Assembly (NCBI RefSeq): GCF_029784135.1
Contig: NC_073746.1
Span: 261,369,598-261,433,597 of the forward strand
Direction of reading: 5' to 3'
DNA: 64,000 nt
Source of the DNA: Toxorhynchites rutilus septentrionalis
Lineage: Eukaryota; Arthropoda; Insecta; Diptera; Culicidae
This document shows, in pieces, positions 11,720-23,128 of the stretch. Position 1 is the first letter of the stretch. Each line of letters opens with the position of its first letter. The translations under genes and the position numbers were made by a program. The notes below the pieces were generated by a model. The model made no database searches, was not told where the DNA came from, and was given only the letters and a program-made list of their open reading frames with translations.

Positions 11720-13113
11720 ATGAGTAGAATAGATATAGAGAAATTTGTAACTGAAACAGAGAAACGTCCGGCACTGTGGGACATGAGAACGGCAGAGTAC
11801 AGTGATCGGGTACGCAGGAAGTAGAACTGGGACGAAATTTGCGTTATTTTCGGAGGAGAAAGAATGACAGTTGAAAAAGCAGGCATGGTTATTTCGAGGA
11901 GACGCATCCAAATTGCGTTGCACACGAACGTTGTAACGCAGGTCAGTCAAAGAACACCCAGTCGTGAGAAACCTATAGCGAAAGAATTTGAATTTACAAT
12001 TAGTGATTTGAAAAATCTAATTCAAATTATTCATTCTTTGCAGAAACTGCATGCTGCATAGAAAGTGAAAAAATGTAAGGGATGCATTCATGAAAGACTT
12101 ACAAGGAAGGAAGAGAAGGTCTGGGAGCGAAGGAGGTTATTCGAAATCTCCTTATATGTATTGGCGATCTAACGTACAAATCTACACCTAGGCGGCGCTG
12201 CGGTGAAAGTGATGATGGTTTTAAATTTTGCCATGTGAGCTTATGGAAGGTTTGTAGTTCTTTCCATAAATTACAATGTTATAATCATAAAAGATTATTT
12301 GATTGCGATGAGTTTATGAGAAATTTAATTCTGCGCAATTTTATATATAACATGTTATTTATTTACCTCTTTCAGCAGTGAAGACTATAAAAATGTTGAC
12401 AATGGTTGCATTAAAGAAGGAAATTCGAGAGCACAATCAAACACAAGTAGAAAAATGCACGATTCCTGCATGTGAGAACTACCTTGGAAAGCCCGGAAGT
12501 AAAATATACGTGATTTGTTTTTGAGTTTTAGGTTACATTAGCATCATTTTCTTAGTTCAAAAACAAAATCCAGATGTCTCACCAATCGTTTACGTTTTGC
12601 GTTAGATCGCCAATAGTCAGCAACTTTTCTAAGAGACACAATTGAGTGTAGAGAGACGAATAGCTTGCTGCAAGAATCATTTGAACAGCAGCTAGATTCC
12701 GAACATGCGTGTTCCTCGTCTAATTCAACACTAGCACAAACAGCTGTGCCGAAAATTGGCAAAAAGAAATTACATCCTGTCGAAGAAAAAGATATACTTC
12801 GATCATTAGACAGGTTGGATTAAAATACTTCACAAGCGACAGAGAATGATGACAACCGTCATTTTTTGCTTTCATTTCTCCCAACTATAATGTCTTACCA
12901 AAGCATTTGAGTTCGAGATGTACGCTTGAGATAATGCAAGTGATCGCTAAATATGAGGAGCTAGCACTAACGCAAGAAACTCAAACAATTCAAACGTGTT
13001 CACCATCCAGTCGGGCCCCAAACAAAGAAACAACGTACAGTGAGTCAAGGAACTCAACCAATGTTAACATGCTGAATTTATATGAACCAGAAATTCTTTG
13101 TATCCAGTAGACT
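11720..13113 (+). pseudogene. MADF-BESS accessory protein remnant of the Harbinger-like element
   Basis: A frame beginning at ATG 11720 gives the start of a MADF (Myb/SANT-like) DNA-binding domain, with the typical IEKFV, RPALWD, YSDR and NWDEI positions. It is broken by a TAG before NWDEI (about 11824). Near 12858-12960 comes a BESS protein-interaction motif (HFLLSFLPTI, then SRCTLEIMQVIAKYE), split by a one-base frameshift. MADF-BESS proteins often accompany PIF/Harbinger transposases and help them bind DNA and enter the nucleus. The part between the two domains is degraded, so I give only the outer span. Orientation is toward the right end of the element. Confidence 0.6.
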
Positions 13114-13354
13114 CATTACCTCCTTTGATCATTTCTCCGAGGATTCATAATTCACTATAATATATATTTGTTTTCTTACTGTTCAAAATTGATTCATTAT
13201 AAGATTAACTGTTCCTACTTTCTAATTTTTGGGCAAACAAATAAATAATGGTTTTAGTTGTCAATTTTTTGTACATACCTCAATGTTATGACGAGTTTCT
13301 CTTCTGCTGGTATGCAGTTTCACATCTTGGTATCTTTCTTTGATATTCTATTTC

Positions 13355-13615
13355 TTATAATAGACGTAGTTCATCGAAGGAATTTGTTGACATCCGAGTG
13401 AAATTGAAAAACCGATCTTCGTGATTCCTCAGTTCCATATAAAGGTTTTTGAAGTGACCTTTCTCCTGTCGTTTCGGCAATATCGGATGCACCCACATTT
13501 CCCTGTTTTTCGTCCTTCTTTTCCACCGGTAATACAGGAGGGAAACCAGAAGCACTTTCTCAGCATTCATTGCACTAAAGATGGATGAGATAATATACAC
13601 AACACTCATAAACAA
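13355..13615 (-). pseudogene. PIF/Harbinger transposase, N-terminal remnant
   Basis: An 86-codon minus-strand frame reads inward from the right end of the element. It carries the Harbinger (HARBI1-like) N-terminal signature: a basic RRWKRR-like stretch, WVHPI, then GHFKNLYMEL, and FFNFTRMSTNSFDELL-like residues. Only this non-catalytic part survives. The frame stops at 13355 and the DDE domain is not recognisable in the rest of the element, so the copy cannot make a working transposase. Confidence 0.65.
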
Positions 13616-13750
13616 AACAAATGAAACTGACAGTTCTCCGGTAGAATAATGAAACCGCCCTGAAAACCGTCTGTGGAACCGCGGTGTGTCAGCTGAAAAA
13701 CCGCCACGATATCCGCGGCGGCGAATCCGCCTAATGTGACATCAGCCTAA

Positions 13751-15965
13751 GAACCGACTTCTTCGTAGGAAGTGAGAAGTGAGTTGTTCGGTCGAGCCAT
13801 GACTTGTCGATAGGGACAAATGGTAGTCATGAAGTACAATTCCAAAGCGGGTGGGAAAAACTCGATAAAAAAAACAGTAATGTTCTTGCGTCTGATACAC
13901 GAAATAAAAACGAACACATTGTGGTTTTGAATATTCTTCCATGCAAAAACCTAATTTGACACTACTAATCTTCTCAACGGAAGCATAATCATTATTGTGT
14001 GCTGCAAGTTATATTTCGATTATCGCATCTTCTGAATTTTAATAAAATTAAATTTAAAAAAAACTAATGAAATTAAAATTGTTTGGTGGTCTTTAGTGAG
14101 ATCAACATCGATGTACACTGAAAAATAAATCCACAAAAAGTTTTTCTAAGCTCGTAAAAAATGGAAGGAAAAAGATCGACTTTCGCATTTTTTCCGAGTA
14201 CAATTTTCCGAGATCGGAAAATAATCGGAAATCGGAATGGAAAAGATCGATCTTCTAATTATCGATCCAAGATTGCCCAATCCTAATCCACGCACTCACT
14301 CGTAAAACATTCTTCCCTTATTCGTTAAATTTTTGCCTTGTTTTACTATTTCCACTGTTTTTATTTCATGTCAATTGCTGAATGAATTTCTTGTCTAAAG
14401 GTATCTGATATAACATATAACGCAATAACTATTTGGTATACTATGCGTTTAAAATCTCTTGAATTTTCGTTACATGCCTTGTTTTCAATTCCGTAGAGTA
14501 CCAACATCTTGTCAAATATACATCGGGAATTTGTGTTTTTAAAGAAAATGCTTTAATTATCATCAAAACTCGCCTTCAAAACAAACCCGTTATCGAAACA
14601 CGTGTTATAACTGTATTCAGGAAGTGCCTCCAGTTCACGCAGTGAATTAGTTTATTATGACTTGCTGTCAAATCGAGTCCCACGAAGCAGTAGTTTGTGT
14701 TTCGGAAACAGGAAAAAGTCACCATACACAGGAAACATGAAAAAAGGATCATATCTGAAGAGTTGGATGTTCAGAATTTGATCGTTCAAGCATGTCACTG
14801 TCGATCGTTCAGTCATTTCATTGCGATGAAATTTTTGAAGAAAATTCAGTTTTTTGGTACTAGTCGTGCTGCAAACTAAATGACAGCTCGCGCTCAAAAT
14901 TGACATTAAGATCACCAGCGGTAGTACCAAGTTAAAAAAAATTAAAAATGGAAAAATGTTCACCGGGAAGATTTGAAATTATAAATTCCCGGTATATTTT
15001 TAACAGAATGTTTTTTGATACGGAAAAGTTAATTTTCATTCGAAAAGTGTGTTTATTCCATCTGAAAATCCGTCATTTTCGCTGCACAAATCGCAACACG
15101 AGTCTCAATGTCGTCAACGCGAATCTTAGGAATTCGAATGGAACATTGTGTACAAATTCGCACGACCTAATTTTCCTCGTATTCAGAAGCAAATTTATCG
15201 AACACAGACAAACCTTTACTTAGCGGGGGATAGGGACCGCACTAACAAAATCGCATAATAAATGGTATTAAACCTCACCTTGCGGTTTTATTACAGATAT
15301 AACCCACCTTTATTTTCTTCGTTTTGAGTGGTAACAGCGACAGATTTGATTAACGACATCCATCAACAACTAGAAGGTCAGTGTTCAATTATCATAAAGT
15401 CCCGTTAGGCTATCAACATCTCCAATCATGTCAGGATCAAATGAAGGAGTTCAGATTTCGTTGTGGGAGCAAAACAAAAAAAATGTATCCAAAGGGTTTG
15501 TAGACAACTCTTTCGGTTTATGAGGACAAGATGATTTCGCTGAGAATCTACAGTGTTTGATATTTCTAGGAACTGTTTAATCTGTTTACTCGAAGTTTCA
15601 ACCGATCCCTACGATATGTTTCACAGCCACACAGGTGTGATGTTAAAAAGATTGTCGCAAACTCCATGGAGTGCTCATTAAAATGCAGCGAAACCAATTT
15701 AAGGGCTGATAACAGCCACTGGAATTTTGTACGATTTAAATACTATATCAAGTGCACGGTCCCTCCTACCAACAGTTCATGATTTAATACTTCTGTGTTA
15801 TCTGTACTTCTGGTGCGTTGTACTACATGAAATAGATCTAGCACATAATATTTCCAAACCAAAGGACCATCTTGGAATAACATTGTGATCAGACTCAATG
15901 CACTGGTAATTTTCTTGCTGTTGAAAGGAACAGTCTAGTCGAAATGACCATTCAAAAGTTTTTAT
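13751..15965. other. No gene seen between Harbinger-like and copia elements
   Basis: AT-rich DNA without a gene I can support. There is a cluster of GATCGGAAAA / TTTTCCGAGAT-like repeats at 14195-14260. The open frames 14655-14963 and 14948-15223 show no known motif. The copia element at 15966 interrupts the right end of this stretch. Confidence 0.4.
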
Positions 15966-16221
15966 TGATGGAGAATGATGAGCACCTCGTTACGTAACCT
16001 TGTAAAAGGGAACGATATTATGTTTCCACCACTATTCGTTCTATGCACCTTGCGTGCGTTTATTCATTTCCGTTTGCCGTTACCATGACTGTATTTTTCT
16101 GACAGAATAAAACTACACTCGCTACAGATCAGACGTGTTTTCTTTTTCGTTCTGCTAGCCGAAAACTCCGTCCGTATTTTTCACTCCGGTTACGCGTTCC
16201 TGCTGAGTGTTTCGTCCCTCA
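15966..16221 (+). repeat. 5' LTR of copia copy 1
   Basis: 256 bp, begins TGATGGAGAATGATGAGCAC and ends CGTCCCTCA. It contains an AATAAAA signal at about 16107. It differs from the 3' LTR at only a handful of positions, which implies a fairly recent insertion. Confidence 0.93.
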
Positions 16222-16364
16222 GGTTATGGGCCCAGGTCCCCGGGAGTGTTAATAAGTGGATTGTTTCGGTGGAAAGCTGGTTTTTCCGGGAAGTATCAGT
16301 GTTGAAGGTTCCTGAAGAAAATTTTTAATTTCGATTTGATAACGCGTGTAGTGAAAAGTTCAAA

Positions 16365-18074
16365 ATGGCTGACGGCTGGAAAGCATCGTGTGCCAAACTC
16401 AGCAACGGAAATTATGCTTCTTGGAAATTCCACATGCGATCCTTGCTGGAACGCGAGGATTTGTGGGATGCAATTATTAAGCGGAAGCCAGAAGAAATAG
16501 ATCCAGAAATTGAACAATGGAAGAAAAGTGACACTAAAGCAAGAGCGACAATCGCTCTGTTTGTTGAAGACAGTCAGCTTCGATTTATCAAAAAGTGCGA
16601 AACGGCTCACCAAATGTGGAAAAAATTTGAGGGCTTATCACGAGAAAGCCACTATTGGAAACCAAGTGATGTTGTTGCAGCAGCTGTGTTCGAAGAATTT
16701 GTGCGAGGGCGGTGACGCGGAGAAGCATCTTGAAGAATTTGAATGTTTGTTTGAGCGCCTCGACAATGCGGGAGTGGAACTCAGTGAATTATTGCGCATT
16801 ATTATGATGTTGCGCAGTCTCCCTCAGTCGTACAGCAGCTTTGTAACGTCATTAGAGAATCGACCGCAAGAAGATCTGACCATGGATCTAGTAATAGCTC
16901 GATTGCGTGACGAATACCAGAAGCGGATTGGTCAAAGCGGACACCGCACCCGGGTGACGTCTTTAGAGAACCCTTATTGAACTGACAGAAGCCAACATAT
17001 CGAGTATCCCACTGACATTTTCCCTTTGTTCTCACATGAATTGGGTATCCCATTGAGAGTTTTGCTTGAGTTTTTGCTAACGATCCTAGCATCAATCATA
17101 GCACCCGGCTGGGACACCGTGACAGTGAGAAAGTGATGAAGGTTCACGAGACAAGTGAGAAGAAATGTTTTTATTGTTTGAAACCAGGACACTTCAAGAA
17201 AAACTGTCGTAAATTTCTCGCCGAAAAGAGTGGTGAAAGCGCAAGTGAATCTCGTAAATCAGCGGGAACAAATTCGGGTGCTAAGCAGAAAGCGAAACAA
17301 GCCCAAACGGAAAATGGCGATAGTGTTTCATCGAAGCAGGCGGTAGCGGATAATGCGCCCTGTGGTAATATGTGTTTCGTGGCCGGTGACGTCATTCCTG
17401 GTGCGTGGACGATTGACAGTGGATGTACATGCCATATGACGAACGACCGCGATTTTTTCGCAGAATTCAATCGTGGTGTCGTCGTGGATGTGACCCTTGC
17501 GGACGGAACGAAAACGAAATCGACAGGAGCTGGAAGCGGTGTAATTATGGGCATGAATGGCAAGGGTGAGCGCATTGCCATCACGATGGAGAACGTGTTG
17601 TTGGTTCCCTCGTTGGAAGGCGGTTTGATCTCTGTCCGGAATCTCGCGATGAAAGGTTTAACTGTGCTGTTCGAAGGAAACGGTTGTGCAATCAAGAATG
17701 CCGATGATTCTATCGTTGCCGTTGGTGAATTGGTTGGTAACCAATATAAGTTGAAGCTGGCGGAGCAGTGTTTGGCGGTGACTGGAAATCATGGTGTGAA
17801 TTGCCAACACACATGGCATCGGCGAATGGGCCATCGCGACATCAGTGTTGTGAATGCGATTGTTACACAGAGGTTAACCAGTGGAATAAAACTGGCGGAT
17901 TGCGGAGAACGGATCGTGTGTGAGTGCTGTTTAAAGGGTAAGTTGGTACGAAAGCCCTTTCCTCAAGTTCTAGAGCGGAAGACGAAACGACCGTTGGACA
18001 TTATACACACGGATCTCTGTGGTCCCATGGAGAATCCAACGCCAAGTGGTAACAGATATTTCGTCACTAATTGA
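16365..18074 (+). pseudogene. Copia copy 1 gag, protease and integrase start, broken
   Basis: Gag begins at ATG 16365, just downstream of the primer site, with the family's WKASCAKL / NYASWKF start and DUF4219/UBN2-type Gag helices. A frameshift near 16700 moves the frame. A 147-bp insertion (16954-17100) then interrupts it. The zinc knuckle CFYCLKPGHFKKNC is at about 17166-17207 and the protease motif DSGCTCHM at about 17413-17436. The integrase zinc-binding HHCC module follows (HTWHRRMGH, then CECC). A one-base frameshift near 18062, early in the integrase core, separates this part from the long pol frame. Gag would form the particle and the protease would mature it; this copy cannot make the full product. 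Confidence 0.88.
16954..17100. mobile_element. 147-bp insertion with 8-bp target duplication inside copia gag
   Basis: GCACCCGG occurs at both borders (16946-16953 and 17101-17108). Leaving out one copy plus the insert would bring the gag frame back into register, which shows that this is a clean insertion. No obvious terminal inverted repeat and no coding capacity is seen. The 8-bp duplication fits hAT- or MULE-related small elements, but the type is not resolved. Confidence 0.65.
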
Positions 18075-20529
18075 CGATTTCAGTAGATTTTGCGTGGTGT
18101 TCCTTCTGAGGTCGAAGGATGAAGCAGCCGACAAGATTATGGAATATGTTCGATGGGTGGAAAATATTTTCGATAGGAAACCTTGTGTACTCCGTTCGGA
18201 TGGAGGAGGAGAATATGTGGGTGAGAGGCTCCAGAAGTTTTGTAAAACGGAGGGTATTCAGCAGCAGCTCTCAACACCCTACTCACCGCAGTCAAACGGA
18301 GTAGCGGAGAGAAAGAATCGGTCGTTGCAAGAAATGGCAAGCTGTATGCTTTTAGACGCTAATCTTCCCAAGCGCTATTGGGGTGAAGCGGTTCTCACGG
18401 CCACATTTATCCAGAATCGACTCCCATCCAGAGTAGATGACAAGACAGCGTACGAGTTGTGGATGGGCAATAAGCCGAACCTGAGTGATCTTAGAATCTT
18501 CGGATGTGAAGCGTATGTGCGTGTACCTGATGCTAAACGTAAAAAGTTTGATCCTCGATCGAAGAAGCTTGTTTTCGTGGGTTATTCAGGATGCCACAAA
18601 GGTTTTCGTTTTCTTGATGTTCAAACAAACCGCATTATCATCAGTCGTGATGCAGAATTCCTGGAACTCGCAAACGGCTCTGAGCAGCAGGAGGAGACTT
18701 GGTCGCTTCCGAATATGCCGCAGGAAGAGAGATGTGTTCCAGATCATCCAGTGACGGAGAGTGAAGAAGACCCCGTGATAGTGATTGAAGATAAAGAAGA
18801 AGAACATACGCAACCAGAAGAGCATCATTCAGTGTATGAAGATGCAGAAGAAAGTGTCGAGAGTGATTTTCCTGGCCTGAACGAACTGAGTGTTGAACTA
18901 GATGTGCCAGACGAAACAGTGTTGAGCCGCAATGATCGGCGAACGCGTGGTACGTTACCGAGTAGGTTTGAGGACTTCATCGTTGGACAAGTGCTGCATG
19001 AAGAAGAACCGATTGACTTTCGTGATGCTTTAAGTGTACCTATTTGGCAGCGTGCAATGCGGGAAGAAATTGAAGCGCATAAAGTGAACAGTACGTGGGT
19101 ATTGGCAGATCTGCCGCCGGGCAAGAAAGCCATAGGTGCGAAGTGGGTGTTTAAAATAAAGCGAGATGAGACGGGCAGCATAGTGAAGCATAAGGCCCGC
19201 ATCGTAGCTCAAGGATATTCTCAGTGTTTCGGTGTGGATTTTACGGAGGTGTATGCGCCAGTCACGGGTCAAGCTACGTTGCGTACACTTTTAGCCGTTG
19301 CAGGGAAGAAGCAGTGGATTCTGAAGCAGTACGATGTACGGACGGCCTACCTCAATGGTACTGTTGAAGAAGAGCTCTATATGCAGCAGCCTCCAGGTTT
19401 CACGGTTCCAGGACAAGAGAAAAAGGTGTGTAAACTTCGCAAGAGCATATATGGATTGCGCCAATCTGCCAGATGCTGGAACAAGGCATTACATTCGGTA
19501 CTCCTCGGATTCAAGTTCAAGCCAAGTACTGCGGACCCATGTCTCTATATTCGTTGTGGGAAACCGACTGTCGTGATTTTAGTTTACGTTGACGACCTTT
19601 TGATTGGCAGTTCCAGTGAGTCCGAAATAGACAATGTGTATGTAAATCTTCGGAATAAATTCGATGTTACCTCGCTTGGCTCTGTACGCCATTTTTTGGG
19701 ATATGAGATTGGGAGAGAGGGAAGCTATTACACTCTAAAATTGTCAGCATACATCGATACCGTTCTGTGCAAGTATAATATGCAGAATTGTCGCCCCTCT
19801 AAGACCCCAATGGATCCTGGGTACACATCAAATAATGAAGACAGCAAACGATTCAATGATCCGACACTATATCGCAGCCTCGTAGGTGCGTTGTTGTACT
19901 TAGCCGTCAACGCCCGACCTGATCTTTCCTTGAGTGTCGGAATGCTTGGGAGGAAAGTAAGCGAACCTAACCATATGGATTGGTGTGCAGCAAAGCGCGT
20001 GCTGCAATATCTAAGTGTTACGAAAGATTGGCGACTGAAATTCGGACCAGATGAAGGATGGTGCCTAAGAGGTTTCTCTGATTCGGACTGGGCCGGAGAT
20101 CGTCGAACGAGAAGATCAACTACAGGGTTCATCTTTTTCTATGGAAGTGGTCCAATAAGCTGGATCAGTAAGGGTCAAAGTTCCGTGGCTCTTTCGTCTC
20201 TTGAGGCAGAGTATAATGCTCTATCGCTAGCTTGTCAGGAAACCGTTTGGTTGAGGCGATTATTAACCGAACTAGGAGAACCCGAAGAAAAAGCTACAAT
20301 CATCTATGAAGACAACCAAGGGTGTCTCAGTTTCGCGACGTCGGAGAGGACCAGTGGTCGTGTCAAGCACATAGACACAAAGAGGCATTACGTGCGAGAG
20401 TTGATTGAACAGAAGGTTATTAAGCTAGTGTATCGTCCAACCAACGAAATGGTCGCCGATGCGTTAACGAAGCCATTGGGACCTACAGGAATACAAAAAT
20501 TTGTCAATCAGGTTGGATTAAAACCTTAG
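18019..20529 (+). CDS. Copia copy 1 pol: integrase core, reverse transcriptase, RNase H
   Basis: A long uninterrupted frame. Integrase core comes first: the SLIDDFSRF Asp region, then LRSDGGGEY, with the Glu in SPQSNGVAERKNR (residues 1-110). An acidic linker follows (residues 215-310). Reverse transcriptase (about residues 350-600) has KARIVAQGYSQ, the Asp in QYDVRTAYLNG and the catalytic LVYVDDLL. RNase H (about residues 680-830) has FSDSDWAGD, SSLEAEYNAL, YEDNQGCL and the C-terminal HIDTKRHYVRE. The annotated ATG is only the first in this frame; the real reading comes from the upstream gag-protease frame, which is frameshifted here. No internal stop is present, so the enzyme core has decayed little. 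Confidence 0.9.
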   Translation: MVPWRIQRQVVTDISSLIDDFSRFCVVFLLRSKDEAADKIMEYVRWVENIFDRKPCVLRSDGGGEYVGERLQKFCKTEGIQQQLSTPYSPQSNGVAERKNRSLQEMASCMLLDANLPKRYWGEAVLTATFIQNRLPSRVDDKTAYELWMGNKPNLSDLRIFGCEAYVRVPDAKRKKFDPRSKKLVFVGYSGCHKGFRFLDVQTNRIIISRDAEFLELANGSEQQEETWSLPNMPQEERCVPDHPVTESEEDPVIVIEDKEEEHTQPEEHHSVYEDAEESVESDFPGLNELSVELDVPDETVLSRNDRRTRGTLPSRFEDFIVGQVLHEEEPIDFRDALSVPIWQRAMREEIEAHKVNSTWVLADLPPGKKAIGAKWVFKIKRDETGSIVKHKARIVAQGYSQCFGVDFTEVYAPVTGQATLRTLLAVAGKKQWILKQYDVRTAYLNGTVEEELYMQQPPGFTVPGQEKKVCKLRKSIYGLRQSARCWNKALHSVLLGFKFKPSTADPCLYIRCGKPTVVILVYVDDLLIGSSSESEIDNVYVNLRNKFDVTSLGSVRHFLGYEIGREGSYYTLKLSAYIDTVLCKYNMQNCRPSKTPMDPGYTSNNEDSKRFNDPTLYRSLVGALLYLAVNARPDLSLSVGMLGRKVSEPNHMDWCAAKRVLQYLSVTKDWRLKFGPDEGWCLRGFSDSDWAGDRRTRRSTTGFIFFYGSGPISWISKGQSSVALSSLEAEYNALSLACQETVWLRRLLTELGEPEEKATIIYEDNQGCLSFATSERTSGRVKHIDTKRHYVRELIEQKVIKLVYRPTNEMVADALTKPLGPTGIQKFVNQVGLKP

Positions 20530-20552
20530 ACTCGGTGTTCATTCAGGAGGAG

Positions 20553-20807
20553 TGATGGAGAATGATGAGCACTTAGTTACGTAACCTTGTAAAAGGAAAC
20601 GATATTATGTTCCCACCACTATTCATTCTATGCACCTTGCGTGCGTTTATTCATTTCCGTTGGCGTTACCATGACTGTATTTTTCTGACAGAATAAAACT
20701 ACACTCGCTACAGATCAGACGTGTTTTCTTTTTCGTTCTGCTAGCCGAAAACTCCGTCCGTATTTTTCACTCCGGTTGTGCGTTCATGCTGAGTGTTTCG
20801 TCCCTCA
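20553..20807 (+). repeat. 3' LTR of copia copy 1
   Basis: 255 bp, direct copy of 15966-16221, starting after the purine tract ATTCAGGAGGAG and followed by the TTTAT duplication. Confidence 0.93.
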
Positions 20808-20812
20808 TTTAT

Positions 20813-21519
20813 TAGGATCCAACGATTAAACACTGTCTACTAAAAGGAGAATTCTTCATAAGATAAGCAAACCAGGCGAAAAATCTTCCGGGTACGGGCC
20901 AACAATGATGGGGGAAATGTTAGAGTGCATTGGTCATTTTCATCGGAAGATACTAGAATGGTCAAAATCGTCTAAAGAATTCGAAATTTTTTAAGCAATT
21001 CTAGCTCAACACATATTATGAGTATCTGACAGCGAACTAAAACCGTCGATTTGAAAAACTGGTAACTACGAAGTTTCGGAAAGCGAACGTTTGCTAGAGA
21101 TACCAAGATTCCGTAGACGTTTGAAGGCCGCTGAAATTAACCTCGATGATGTCAATCATTAGATTGCATTTGATGTGTAGATCATTATGAAGTGGGAATT
21201 CCAAGAATCGCTTCCAACCCTTACTTGGAAACAGAATCTGAATTTGAAGCTGTGAAGTTGTTCGAAGCTCAATTAAAAATTTGCGATCAACGATGAGGCA
21301 GGCATGCTAAACACGTTTGCCACGTACCGTTATTGTTGCACAATCCATCTAGCCGCCAACAAGAAATCGAAAGCACAATTAACGGGAAGCGTACAATAAA
21401 TTTTGTGATTTCCTATCTAACTATTCCTCCTATCTAAAATTATAGTGAATACGTTTCTTGTTTCGATAAATTTGATTTTTCATTCGAAAATGAAAACAAA
21501 GAATCAATAACAAAGTATT
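20813..21519. other. No gene seen
   Basis: The continuation of the stretch that the copia element split. I see no coding signal, repeat array or inverted repeat that I can name. Confidence 0.4.
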
Positions 21520-22045
21520 ATTGGAGGGTTGGCACCATAGAAACCCGACGTGGGTGTCACCCAGTCACGCTACGCAACTGTTCGAGAGCAGTTTATCGGT
21601 GGTTTTGTAAATTTAAAATGGGCCGTACAAGTACGCAGATGCACCTCGCTCTGGAAGACCAAAAGAGGCTACGAATACAGTAATCGTAAAACAAGTGCAT
21701 CGACTCGTTTTGAACAATCGTAGAGTGAAGTTACGCGAGTTAGCAGAGGCTGTAGGCATTTCAAAAGAACGAGTGGGATACATTTTGCACGACATTTTGG
21801 ACATGAAAAAGCTATCCGCGATGGGTGCGGCGTTTGCTGACCGTCGATCAAAAATAGCGGCGCATTGATAAGCCGGTTTGGCGTTGTTGAAGCGTAATCG
21901 AGTGGAAGTGAATCCATTACCACACTCCTGGGTCCAATAGTCAGTCTGCAGAGTGGCACATGTCGAAAACTCTCGAACTACAGAAAGGGAATCGAAGTGT
22001 TGGAAACTCGCTATACCGAGGGTGTTGCCCTCGAAGGAAACTGCC
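21520..22045 (+). pseudogene. Mariner (DD34D-type) transposase remnant
   Basis: Read on the plus strand with frameshifts, 21640-21870 gives the mariner N-terminal region: a GRPKEATNTV segment, then the second helix-turn-helix with KQVHRLVLNNRRVKLRELAE, VGISKERVGYILHDIL and RWVRRLLTVDQK. The part with the catalytic acids is missing or unrecognisable. GTCGAGAAATAAAGACAGATTTT at 23131-23153, beyond the inverted-repeat element, resembles a mariner 3' end, so the two pieces may belong together. No functional protein. Confidence 0.65.
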
Positions 22046-23128
22046 CAGTAAACATTAAATCGCATAACATGCGTATACATAACATCATATACCCTAAATT
22101 TTGGTTGGCATATAATGCGCCTAACTGGCATATGCATGCAAAAGTGGAGGCCATATACATACATGGAAAATGTTTACCGAATTTGTTTGGATGAATATGC
22201 AATTTTGATCGACTTGTATAGCGATTATGTTGAAATTGAATTGCGATCTAATATGAATATATTCATGAATTGTCAACGCACCTAATATGACTTTTGCCAT
22301 ACTCATATACGATTTATTACAGACATAGAAAAAAAAACAAATGGAGCAAAATATTTTCGTGAAATGTTTATTATAGCCTCACGAATCGCCATTTTTATAT
22401 ATAAATATTTATATTTGTAGAGATAATTATTATTACATTTACTTGTGTTGGGTGTGGAATATAAATGTTTAAAATGGCACATAATGATGTTTGGTGAAAA
22501 CTGATCCGATGTGGCTATCTCGCGCGGCTATCTGAAATTTAATTCAACAGCGGTTAAAACTCATACATATGATTCGATATGATATAACCTAATACATTCT
22601 ATGCAGTAGGATCAGTCATTCCTGGTTTCCAAGCCATATTAGAGCCACTCTTTTTAAATTTAATTATTTTATTCTTTCGTATGTGTTCAGACATTGCTGT
22701 TATGAAATGAATCTTGTCAATGTTAAAGCTTTTCATTGACATTTCAATATGATGTAATATGATCATAATATTAGGAGCTAATATTATTTACTGTTTCATG
22801 ATTTTCTTCAGCATGCAACACGATTTACTGCAGTACTGAATCAATTTAAATTATACGCTTATACGACACACAAACTGCATCAGCGTAATATACGCATATG
22901 ATACGGATTAAATATATTTTATGACAATGTACATCATAAAACTGATGTTTATTATACCGAATTGCGACTTCATTTGATAATGATATATAAAATCGAGTTT
23001 TTACATTTTATGCGATTTCAAATATACACGATACATACTTTGATTGATATTATATGCGATTATGATTTATTCTGATTTCTTGTAAGACTTAGCACGTGCA
23101 AAATTATATGATTTAATGTTTGCTGGGT
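22046..23128. mobile_element. 1.08 kb AT-rich element with CCCAG ends
   Basis: Terminal inverted repeats: CCCAGTAAACATTAAATCGC at 22046 and, in reverse, CCCAGCAAACATTAAATCAT ending at 23128. The interior is AT-rich with many ATATGCGAT / CATATAA-type words and no open frame of note. It lies within or beside the mariner remnant. I cannot find a clear target duplication, so the superfamily is open. Confidence 0.6.

Larger units (their letters stand above)
4838..13747. mobile_element. PIF/Harbinger-like DNA transposon, decayed and invaded by other elements
   Basis: The ends are inverted copies: GGCTGATGTCACATTAAGCG at 4838 and the reverse complement of GGCTGATGTCACATTAGGCG ending at 13747, continuing through a GC-rich GATTCGCCGCCGCGGAT segment. 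TAA flanks both ends (4835-4837 and 13748-13750), the usual 3-bp target duplication of PIF/Harbinger. Inside are a transposase N-terminal remnant (13355-13615, minus) and a MADF-BESS accessory gene remnant (11720-13113, plus), the two-gene content known from Harbinger-type elements. The catalytic DDE part of the transposase is missing. A DD37E mariner, a long hairpin and a tandem repeat now occupy the middle. GC-rich inverted subrepeats extend into the element at both ends (4855-5010 and 13655-13735). The region 5010-6580 has no recognisable gene. Confidence 0.8.
15966..20807 (+). mobile_element. Copia-type LTR retrotransposon, copy 1, nearly complete but mutated
   Basis: Two near-identical LTRs of about 256 bp (15966-16221 and 20553-20807) run from TGATGG to CCCTCA, flanked by the 5-bp duplication TTTAT (15961-15965 and 20808-20812). 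The primer site after the 5' LTR starts GGTTATGGGCCCAG, the internal initiator-tRNA-Met site typical of Drosophila copia. A purine-rich tract GGAGGAG precedes the 3' LTR. Gene order is gag, protease, integrase, reverse transcriptase, RNase H (copia order). Several lesions break gag and the integrase start. Confidence 0.95.

Noticed and set aside
17171..17695. 174-codon minus-strand open frame
   Set aside because: Antisense to the copia gag-protease region; no domain of its own.
16365..20529. Possible endogenous retrovirus
   Set aside because: Gene order (integrase before reverse transcriptase), primer site and lack of an envelope gene show copia-type retrotransposons for both LTR elements.
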